A stretch of 5,393 nt of DNA, taken from assembly GCA_005877855.1 (NCBI GenBank), contig VBOF01000049.1, positions 1 through 5,393 of the forward strand, given 5' to 3'. Source of the DNA: Nitrospirota bacterium. Lineage in GTDB: Bacteria; Nitrospirota; Nitrospiria; Nitrospirales; NS-4. The notes under the pieces are model-generated. The model was not told the DNA's origin. It saw only the letters and a program-made list of their open reading frames with translations, and did not search any database. The position numbers were made by a program, and so were the translations under genes. This document shows positions 1-5,187 of the stretch, piece by piece; within the stretch, counting starts at the first letter, position 1; each line of letters starts with the position of its first letter.

Positions 1-2
1 TT

Positions 3-263
3 GCGCTGGATATCACCGAGCAGAAGCGATTGGAAGAGCAACGCGAGCGACTCATTGAGGAGCTGCGAGATGCCCTCACTCATATTAAAACTTTGCGAGG
101 TTTGTTGTCGATTTGTGCTGCCTGCAAAAAGATTCGCGACGACCACGGATCTTGGACGCAAATCGAACAGTACATCCGCGCCCATTCGGAAGCGCAGTTT
201 TCCCATGGAATTTGCCCTGAATGCCGGCAGAAGCTGTATCCGGAATTGTCCTCTTCGTCTTAG
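3..263 (+). CDS. C-terminal fragment of a PAS-type sensor/response-regulator protein with a paired CxxC tail
   Basis: The 5' part lies outside the window; 86 codons remain, ending in TAG at 261-263. The first residues, ALDITEQKRLEEQ, look like the last strand of a PAS domain followed by the usual linker into a coiled coil (about residues 6-30, rich in E, R, K and L). The tail then reads CAAC (bases 114-125), KKIRDD, HSEAQFSHG and CPEC (bases 213-224). This ICxxCKKIRDD...HSEA.FSHGICPEC module often ends PAS-containing sensors and response regulators of environmental Gram-negative bacteria. The two CxxC pairs could bind a metal such as zinc or form a redox centre, but this is inference. The catalytic or output domain is not visible, so it is unclear whether this is a histidine kinase, a PAS-only sensor or a response regulator. 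It is separated from the next gene by 160 bp, so co-transcription with prsT is possible but not shown. A TTG at 30 is not a credible start because the PAS end lies upstream of it in frame. Confidence 0.82.
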   Translation, partial: ALDITEQKRLEEQRERLIEELRDALTHIKTLRGLLSICAACKKIRDDHGSWTQIEQYIRAHSEAQFSHGICPECRQKLYPELSSSS

Positions 264-371
264 GCCAGTCCGCTCATCCCTAGGTCGTTTCTCAAGGTTA
301 TACCGAGTTCGGGCATCCTGCTTTCGTTTCAGACCCCCTACTTTCGTTGCATTGCCAAAGACTCCGCACGG

Positions 372-387
372 TGGCATGGTAATGGGT
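372..387 (+). promoter_or_regulatory. Possible weak sigma-54 promoter for prsT
   Basis: The sequence TGGCATG-GTAA-TGGGT has a perfect -24 half and correct spacing compared with TGGCAYR-N4-TTGCW. The -12 half has two mismatches, including the C of the important GC pair. If used, transcription would start near 398, leaving a short leader that still contains the ribosome binding site. It is suggested mainly because the PEP-CTERM gene in the same window has a much better sigma-54 site; on its own it is weak. Confidence 0.25.
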
Positions 388-409
388 CTTTTGACATCCT
401 GGGTGTAAT

Positions 410-415
410 AGGAGG
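410..415 (+). promoter_or_regulatory. Ribosome binding site of prsT
   Basis: A full AGGAGG Shine-Dalgarno sequence sits 8 bases before the ATG at 424. It fixes the start of the TPR lipoprotein and agrees with the signal peptide that begins there. Confidence 0.85.
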
Positions 416-423
416 TTCAGGCC

Positions 424-2709
424 ATGGGTCCACGCCACACGATCACCGTATTTGCCGTCAGCCTAACGCTCATCCTCGCCTTCGGCGGCTGCTCGCAGTC
501 CCCCGAAGCCAAGAAGGCGAAACACCATGAGCGCGGCCTAGCCTATTTTGAGAAAGGGCAGTACCAAGAAGCCGTGATCGAGTTCAAAAATGTCGTCCAG
601 ATCGAGCCGAAGGATGCCGACGCCCACTACCGTCTCGCCCTGACCTATCTAAAAATCGGTGGCCTCCCCTATCTGCAAGCGGCATTCGGCGAGCTGACCA
701 AGACCGTCGAGTTGGACGCTTCAAACCGGGACGCCCAATTCAAGCTCGGCGAAATGTATTTGCTTAGCAACGAACCTGCCAAGGCGCGCGAGCGAGCAGA
801 CGTCATACTCGCATCAGCTCCCAAGGATGCCGACGGCCTGATCCTGCGGGGCCAGAGTCTCATCAGCGAGAAGGAGTTTGAGCAAGGCATTGCCGATCTC
901 AAGAAAGCCATCGAAGCAGATCCGCAGAATACCCGCAGCTACCTGAATCTGGCCGCAGCCTACCTTCAGAAGAAAGATACCGCTGCCGCTGAGGCCACCT
1001 ATCAGCAAGCACTAAAAGCCGATCCGCGCTCAGTCGAGGCGCGGGTCGCCTTCGGCGACTTCCGCCTCTTCTCCGGCAAGCCTGATGAAGCCGAGACCGA
1101 ATACAAGCGCGCGTTGGACGTCGAGCCCAACAACGAGGGGCTACACCTGAAGCTCGCCGGCTTCTACCAGGTCACGGGCAGATGGGCCGAAGCGGAGGCA
1201 GTGTACCAGAAGCTGGCCACACTCAAGCCCAAGGACGAGAAGCCCCAGATCCAGCTAGGAGACTTTTATACGTATCTTGGCCAGCGCGAGAAGGCGTTGG
1301 CGAGCTACACACGCGCAACCGAGATCAATCCCACATCCGTGCCGGCCAGAAACAAACTCATTGCCCACTATCTCGACACCGGTAAACTGGCAGAAGCCGA
1401 GGGGCTGGTGAAACCCATCCTTGAGAAAAACAAGAAAGATTTGGATGGGCGGTTCTTCGATGCGCGTTTGCGGCTGGCTCGAGGGAAGTCAGAAGAAGCC
1501 ATCGAGTTGCTGCAGAGCGTGATTAAGGACGAGCCCAAGTCCGCGCCGGCCCACCAGTTCCTCGGCCTTGCCTTCGCGGCGAAAAACGACTCGGCGCAGG
1601 CCCGCCGCGAGCTGGGTGAGGCAGTGAAACTGGACCCGAACGTGACGGATGCCAGGACCGCTCTGGCGGCCATCCACCTGGTCGAGGGTTCATCCGACCT
1701 TGCCATCGAGCAGGCGCAGGCGGCCCTCCGCCTAGATCCACGGAACATGGTAGCGAACCGTATTGTAGGCGACGCCTACCTCCGCAAAGGCGACCTTGCC
1801 AAAGGCAAGCAGGCCTTCGAGGCGATCGCGAAAGCGGTGCCAGAGGATCCGCTCAGCTTCTACCGCCTAGGCCTTATCGCCCGCGCCGAAAAGAAGGACG
1901 CAGAGGCGCTGGCCTATTTCGAGCAGGCGCTAGCCGCCAATCCCAACGTCATCGAGCCGCTCGGTCAGATCGCGTCGATACGCCTTTCACAGGGCAAGCC
2001 GAACGAAGCCATAGACCGGGTCACCCGGCAGTTGCAGGCATCACCCAACAACCCACTCATTTACAACTTGCAGGGCCAGCTCTGGCTCCAGGCCAAGGAC
2101 GTCGAGCGGGCTGAAGCGGCCTTCAAGAAGGCCATCGAGCTGAACGATGCGCTCCCCATATCGTATATGAACTTGGCCGGTCTGTACCTTCGCACGGGCA
2201 AGGTGAACCAGGCAGTCCAGGAATATGAAGCTGCTCTGGTGAAAAACCCGAAGCTGATGTCAGCGCAGGTACTCCTGGGAATGATCCACGTGCAACAAAA
2301 GGAATACGTGAAGGCCAAGGCCAGATTCGAAGAAGCCTTGAAGCTCGACCCCAAATCCGCCCCGGCGGCCAACAATTTGGCCTGGATTCTTAGCGAGCAG
2401 GGTGGAAATATTGACGTCGCCTTAAACTACGCTCAGGCGGCGCGCGAGCAACAGCCGGAAGAACCCAATATTGCGGACACCCTTGGCTGGATCTACTACA
2501 AGAAAAACGCCTATCTCCGAGCCGCCACGCTACTCAAAGAGGCAGCCGAGAAGCTCCCTGACAACCCGATCGTCCAATACCACTACGGCTTGGCCCAGCG
2601 GAAAAACGGCGATGTGGCCGGCGCCAAGAAGAGCCTTCGTGCCTCCCTGAAAATCAGTCCGAGCTTCCCCGGAGCCGACGAAGCTCGGAAAGTGCTAAAG
2701 GAGTTGTAA
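424..2709 (+). CDS. prsT: PEP-CTERM system TPR-repeat lipoprotein (PrsT family)
   Basis: This 761-residue protein begins with a lipoprotein signal: a short R4/H5 n-region, a hydrophobic core (about residues 7-20) and a lipobox-like AFGG before C23. Lipid-modified C23 would become the mature N-terminus. S24 at +2 does not signal inner-membrane retention, so outer-membrane anchoring facing the periplasm is likely. From about residue 30 to the C-terminus the protein is almost continuous 34-residue TPR units, roughly twenty, recognised by repeated A..Y.KG...EA...F..A...DP patterns. No catalytic domain is seen. The architecture matches PrsT, a family found only with PEP-CTERM/exosortase systems; its exact job is unknown, and protein-protein scaffolding is inferred from the TPRs. 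It is shorter than the roughly 900 residues I recall for the family, so some repeat units may be missing. The ATG has an AGGAGG 8 bases upstream. It is transcribed towards the PEP-CTERM gene. A general TPR lipoprotein is the alternative, but the prsK/prsR neighbours make PrsT much more likely. Confidence 0.9.
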   Translation: MGPRHTITVFAVSLTLILAFGGCSQSPEAKKAKHHERGLAYFEKGQYQEAVIEFKNVVQIEPKDADAHYRLALTYLKIGGLPYLQAAFGELTKTVELDASNRDAQFKLGEMYLLSNEPAKARERADVILASAPKDADGLILRGQSLISEKEFEQGIADLKKAIEADPQNTRSYLNLAAAYLQKKDTAAAEATYQQALKADPRSVEARVAFGDFRLFSGKPDEAETEYKRALDVEPNNEGLHLKLAGFYQVTGRWAEAEAVYQKLATLKPKDEKPQIQLGDFYTYLGQREKALASYTRATEINPTSVPARNKLIAHYLDTGKLAEAEGLVKPILEKNKKDLDGRFFDARLRLARGKSEEAIELLQSVIKDEPKSAPAHQFLGLAFAAKNDSAQARRELGEAVKLDPNVTDARTALAAIHLVEGSSDLAIEQAQAALRLDPRNMVANRIVGDAYLRKGDLAKGKQAFEAIAKAVPEDPLSFYRLGLIARAEKKDAEALAYFEQALAANPNVIEPLGQIASIRLSQGKPNEAIDRVTRQLQASPNNPLIYNLQGQLWLQAKDVERAEAAFKKAIELNDALPISYMNLAGLYLRTGKVNQAVQEYEAALVKNPKLMSAQVLLGMIHVQQKEYVKAKARFEEALKLDPKSAPAANNLAWILSEQGGNIDVALNYAQAAREQQPEEPNIADTLGWIYYKKNAYLRAATLLKEAAEKLPDNPIVQYHYGLAQRKNGDVAGAKKSLRASLKISPSFPGADEARKVLKEL

Positions 2710-2710
2710 C

Positions 2711-2746
2711 AAAAAGGCCGACCCGATCTCTCCAATCGGGCCGGCC
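2711..2746 (-). terminator. Intrinsic terminator of the PEP-CTERM gene
   Basis: A 12-bp stem pairs 2716-2727 with 2735-2746 around a 7-base loop (2728-2734). Read on the minus strand, the stem is fully paired, with one G-U wobble, and is followed by five U (A tract at 2711-2715). On the plus strand the same position is an A-C mismatch and no U tract follows, so the element is built for the minus-strand gene, whose stop lies about 30 bases before it. It also sits directly after the prsT stop at 2707-2709 and blocks antisense transcription into prsT. Confidence 0.9.
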
Positions 2747-2777
2747 CCCAAATTGCGAACCGTAAGAATTTAGAAGC

Positions 2778-3533
2778 TTAGACTTGCGTGCCCTTCCGCC
2801 TCGCTCGCTTCCAGAGGCCCAGACCGGCCAGACCGGAACCCAGGAGGAGCAGCGAGCTTGGCTCGGGGACGGCGGGGGCTGGGGGGTCCAGGAAGAAGGT
2901 TTCGTGTCCGCCCTGGACGTTCGTCGTGCTTGCCGATAACCCAATCCGATCCGCTGCCACAATACCACTTGCAGCAAACAACGCTGCCTCGGTCGTACTC
3001 AGTTTGAAGACGAAGCCCGACTTTCCCGTCCCCAAATCTACGGCCAGGTATGATTTGCATACGGTTGCGTCACACGATGCGGTAAATTTAGTTGCGCCGG
3101 TGACCCCATTGTAGACCGTCAGGACGAGCGTATTGAGGGTGAGGTTATTGTTGTTATTGCCGGGCTCGACCGGGTTAAAGACGACACGAAGCGTAGTCCC
3201 CGTCAGACTGCCCACAGGGACCGTTTTCGTTTGAGAATTGCCCGTTTGTTCGTCCCCGCCTAACGTGCCGCCAATGACTCTCAAGGGGTCTAATGGAGTC
3301 GAATTGAGCGTCCCTCCTGGACATCCGCTCGTATTCCGACCCACACATCCCTGATCACTCGTGTTATTACCCTGTTTTTGGATGGTCAGGACCGTGTCAA
3401 CGGCGCCAAGCCCCGTCCCTGTTATATCGATTGTGCTGTCGAAGATCAGAGTCGCTGAGGCTGGGTCAAAAGGTGCAGACCCGAACAGAATGATCAACGC
3501 GAACAGGAAAGAATAGGCCATTCCTCTAGTCAT
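2778..3533 (-). CDS. Secreted PEP-CTERM sorting-domain protein
   Basis: The 251-residue protein has a Sec signal peptide: a hydrophobic core at about residues 5-19 and an ASA cleavage motif at 25-27. The mature part is rich in T, G, N, S and V and probably beta-rich. It has four cysteines in two close pairs (GCVGRNTSGC and SCDATVC) that may form disulfides in the periplasm, and a run of five Asn near residue 127. The C-terminus is a textbook PEP-CTERM sorting signal: VPEP (PEP at 223-225), a hydrophobic segment SSLLLLGSGLAGLGLW (226-241) and the basic tail KRARRK (242-247). An exosortase should recognise this tail, cut near PEP and release or attach the protein at the cell surface; that enzyme is not in this window. 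The function of the body is not recognised. The start at 3533 is supported by GGAGGG 8 bases upstream; the in-frame ATG at 3521 lacks this spacing. The gene lies directly downstream of prsR on the same strand, has its own sigma-54 promoter and ends at an intrinsic terminator, so it is probably a monocistronic PrsR target. Confidence 0.93.
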   Translation of the reverse strand: MTRGMAYSFLFALIILFGSAPFDPASATLIFDSTIDITGTGLGAVDTVLTIQKQGNNTSDQGCVGRNTSGCPGGTLNSTPLDPLRVIGGTLGGDEQTGNSQTKTVPVGSLTGTTLRVVFNPVEPGNNNNNLTLNTLVLTVYNGVTGATKFTASCDATVCKSYLAVDLGTGKSGFVFKLSTTEAALFAASGIVAADRIGLSASTTNVQGGHETFFLDPPAPAVPEPSSLLLLGSGLAGLGLWKRARRKGTQV

Positions 3534-3541
3534 TGTGTGTA

Positions 3542-3547
3542 CCCTCC
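3542..3547 (-). promoter_or_regulatory. Ribosome binding site of the PEP-CTERM gene
   Basis: The minus strand reads GGAGGG ending 8 bases before the ATG at 3533. This decides the start in favour of 3533 over the internal ATG at 3521. Confidence 0.85.
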
Positions 3548-3577
3548 GTGTGACGTTTCATCTCTTCCTTAGACTAG

Positions 3578-3593
3578 AGCAAGACCGCTGCCA
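3578..3593 (-). promoter_or_regulatory. Sigma-54 (RpoN) promoter of the PEP-CTERM gene
   Basis: The minus strand reads TGGCAGCGGTCTTGCT. Compared with TGGCACG-N4-TTGCW it has the full TGGCA of the -24 box, the full TTGCT of the -12 box and the exact spacing between the GG and GC pairs; only the two bases after TGGCA differ. Transcription would start near 3567, giving a leader of about 34 bases that contains the GGAGGG ribosome binding site. The gene for a sigma-54 activator (PrsR) lies just upstream, making it the natural regulator. Confidence 0.88.
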
Positions 3594-3632
3594 TATCTAA
3601 ACCCTTTTGAGTTTCCATCACTTCCAGATCAT

Positions 3633-3657
3633 CAGGTAAGAATGAGAGGGTTACCTG
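3633..3657 (-). promoter_or_regulatory. Inverted repeat, candidate upstream activator site
   Basis: CAGGTAA (3633-3639) and TTACCTG (3651-3657) form a perfect 7-bp inverted repeat around an 11-base spacer. Its centre is about 78 bp upstream of the predicted sigma-54 start, the normal enhancer position for NtrC-family activators that bind as dimers. Binding by PrsR is inferred from position only. Confidence 0.55.
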
Positions 3658-3672
3658 TCAAAGCTTCCGTCA
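3650..3672 (-). repeat. Direct repeat copy A
   Basis: On the minus strand this copy reads TGACGGAA-GCT-TTGACAG-GTAAC. It matches copy B at 20 of 23 aligned bases; copy B carries two extra bases (CG) before GTAAC. It overlaps the distal arm of the inverted repeat at 3633-3657. Confidence 0.6.
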
Positions 3673-3681
3673 GTACGGATA

Positions 3682-3693
3682 CACCGAGCGGTG
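3682..3693. repeat. Short dyad CACCG-AG-CGGTG
   Basis: CACCGAGCGGTG is a perfect 5-bp inverted repeat with a 2-base centre, about 115-126 bp upstream of the predicted sigma-54 start. Its CACC...GGTG shape resembles known NtrC-type enhancer half-sites, so it is a second candidate activator site. It has no U tract and is not a terminator. Confidence 0.35.
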
Positions 3694-3791
3694 AAGACGG
3701 TGAGCGAGGCGAGAGGGAAAATCGGGAACAAATATATGACAATCCAATAGCTTACAGAGATGGTGCCTCTCGCGAACGCTTAGAAGGGTGA

Positions 3792-3816
3792 GTTACCGCT
3801 GTCAAGTTTTCCGTCA
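3792..3816 (-). repeat. Direct repeat copy B, overlapping the prsR stop
   Basis: On the minus strand it reads TGACGGAA-AAC-TTGACAG-CG-GTAAC. Its first three bases are the prsR stop codon. It lies 142-144 bp from copy A in the same orientation. It could be a distal regulator site or a relic of a local duplication. Confidence 0.55.
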
Positions 3817-5187
3817 CCGGGGATTGGCCAGGCCATGCTTGCCGATCAGGTCGTGGAGGGCCTGCCGGGAGATGCCGAGCTGCTCGGCCGCGCGGCTGAT
3901 GTTGCCGTTTTCGGCGAGGAGCGCCCGCTGGATGCACTCCTTTTCGAGTTGCGCGCGGGCCTCTCGAAGCGTCCGCTGATCCGCAGCGGGCTCGCCGCCC
4001 GGCAGGTCGAGGTCCGCCGGCTCGATCGTGGGACCGGCCGCCATCAGAACCGCCCGTTGGATCTTATTTTCCAGTTCCCGCACATTTCCCGGCCAGGCAT
4101 GGGCCTGAAGAGCCTGAACGGCGGCGGGCGAGAAGCCTTTGACCCGCTGATTTAAGTCATTAGACACGCGCTGTGCAACCGCCCTGGCCAGCAGCAACAC
4201 ATCCTCGCCGCGCTCCCGTAACGGCGGGATCGCAATCTCCACCACGCTGAGTCGATAGAAGAGATCTTCCCGGAAGCGTCCGCTGGCTATCGCCTCACGG
4301 CAATCCACGTTGGTTGCGGCGAGCACCCGCGTGTCCACCCTGATCAGCTCCCGCCCGCCGACGCGCTCGAGCTGGCCGTCTTGCAGGAACCGCAGCAGCT
4401 TTACCTGGAGGGGCAGGGACATCTCGCCGATTTCGTCAAGGAAGAGGGTCCCGGCCTGCGCGTACTCGAGCTTCCCTTTCTGCTGGCGATGCGCCCCGGT
4501 AAACGCGCCCTTTTCATGCCCGAAGAGCTCGCTCTCAAGGAGCGTCTCGGGAATCGCCCCGCAGTTAATGGTCACGAACGGACCGTCCTTTCTCGCGCTC
4601 AACGCATGAATCGCCCGTGCGACCAGCTCCTTGCCGGTGCCGCTCTCCCCGGTAATCAGCACGGATACCTCGGTTGAAGCGACGCGCCGGACCGCCTCGA
4701 ACACCTGCCGGATCCCCGGGCTCTGGCCGAGCATCCTGCAGAAGGTCCCATCGGTTGGCACCTGGTGGGACCGCCGCAGGGCTTCCTCCAGCGTGGCCAT
4801 GTGATGAGCCCGCTCCAGGATCACTTTCAACGCTTTGAGGTCGGCCGGCTTCGAGACGTAATCCCAGGCTCCCCGCTCCACGGCTTCGAGCGCGACAGCC
4901 TGTTCCCCGTTGCCGGTGACCACGATCACCTTGGTCCCGGGGTTGAACTGGAGAATCTCGCGCAACGCCGCCAGCCCCTCAGACGCCGAATCCGCCGCCG
5001 GCGGCAGGCCGAGGTCCAGCAGCACGAGTTGCGGCGCCTCGCGCCGCACAGCGGCCATGGCCGAGCGCCGGTCGCCGGCTTCCGACACGGCGTAGTCCGA
5101 ACTCAGCGCCCACTTCATCTGCTCACGAATTTCGGCGTCGTCCTCGACGACGAGGAGGGCCGGGTCAGCTTTGGGTGTAGTTCGCAT
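3814..5187 (-). CDS. prsR: PEP-CTERM-box response regulator, sigma-54-dependent activator PrsR
   Basis: The 457-residue protein has the full three-domain layout of an NtrC-class activator. The receiver domain (about 10-125) has acidic D16/D17, phosphoacceptor D58, T91 and K113. The AAA+ domain (about 150-385) has Walker A GESGTGKE (180-187), an intact sigma-54-contacting GAFTGA loop (227-232), Walker B GTLFLDE (246-252) and the GRFREDLFYRL arginine-finger region (303-313), followed by WPGNVRELEN. The C-terminal Fis-type HTH is about 429-452 (NISRAAEQLGISRQALHDLI). All key residues are present, so it should be a phosphorylation-controlled ATPase that opens RpoN promoters. Assignment as PrsR rather than another NtrC relative rests on the upstream prsK tail, prsT nearby and the PEP-CTERM gene directly downstream. 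The start at 5187 overlaps the prsK end by 23 bases, implying translational coupling; the purine-rich AGGGGGA just before the ATG is a modest ribosome binding site with short spacing. Its likely target is the sigma-54 promoter at 3578-3593. Confidence 0.92.
   Translation of the reverse strand: MRTTPKADPALLVVEDDAEIREQMKWALSSDYAVSEAGDRRSAMAAVRREAPQLVLLDLGLPPAADSASEGLAALREILQFNPGTKVIVVTGNGEQAVALEAVERGAWDYVSKPADLKALKVILERAHHMATLEEALRRSHQVPTDGTFCRMLGQSPGIRQVFEAVRRVASTEVSVLITGESGTGKELVARAIHALSARKDGPFVTINCGAIPETLLESELFGHEKGAFTGAHRQQKGKLEYAQAGTLFLDEIGEMSLPLQVKLLRFLQDGQLERVGGRELIRVDTRVLAATNVDCREAIASGRFREDLFYRLSVVEIAIPPLRERGEDVLLLARAVAQRVSNDLNQRVKGFSPAAVQALQAHAWPGNVRELENKIQRAVLMAAGPTIEPADLDLPGGEPAADQRTLREARAQLEKECIQRALLAENGNISRAAEQLGISRQALHDLIGKHGLANPR

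Larger units (their letters stand above)
264..423 (+). other. Gene-free leader between the sensor fragment and prsT
   Basis: No plausible coding region lies in these 160 bases. It holds two exact CTTTCGTT copies (321-328 and 341-348) spaced 20 bp, and a related TCGTTTC at 285-291. It also contains a short inverted repeat (TGCCA at 353-357, TGGCA at 372-376), a possible degenerate sigma-54 site, and the prsT ribosome binding site. No terminator hairpin with a T tract was seen after the upstream gene, so read-through into prsT cannot be excluded. Confidence 0.6.
3534..3813 (-). promoter_or_regulatory. 280-bp regulatory region between prsR and the PEP-CTERM gene
   Basis: No gene is visible here. 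In order from the PEP-CTERM start the region contains a ribosome binding site, a sigma-54 promoter, a 7-bp perfect inverted repeat, one copy of a direct repeat, a CACCG/CGGTG dyad, an AT-richer stretch around 3727-3745, a weaker sigma-54-like site and the second copy of the direct repeat, which runs into the prsR stop codon. No clear intrinsic terminator for prsR was found, so some prsKR read-through is possible. Confidence 0.75.

Noticed and set aside
391..396. TTGACA resembling a sigma-70 -35 box before prsT
   Set aside because: It lies only 28 bases before the start codon. The nearest TAATA is about 9 bases away, and a correctly spaced -10 would fall on the ribosome binding site with no match.
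1..408. Open frame of 135 codons overlapping the sensor fragment in another frame
   Set aside because: Its composition is Arg/Ser/Cys-rich and low in complexity, it matches no family, and the overlapping frame carries a clear PAS-linked CxxC tail.
2716..2746. Hairpin as a terminator for prsT on the plus strand
   Set aside because: On the plus strand there is an A-C mismatch in the stem and the following bases are CCCAAATTG rather than a T tract, so termination there is doubtful.
2788..3114. Plus-strand open frame inside the PEP-CTERM gene
   Set aside because: It is the opposite strand of a gene with signal peptide, PEP-CTERM tail, promoter and terminator, and it has no ribosome binding site of its own.
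3519..3521. Alternative ATG start for the PEP-CTERM gene (residue 5)
   Set aside because: The ribosome binding site at 3542-3547 is 8 bases from the ATG at 3533 but too far from this one; either start leaves a working signal peptide.
3655..3807. TTGACA in both direct-repeat copies (minus strand) as sigma-70 promoters
   Set aside because: At 16-18 bases downstream neither copy has a convincing TATAAT-like box; the conserved part extends well beyond a -35 element.
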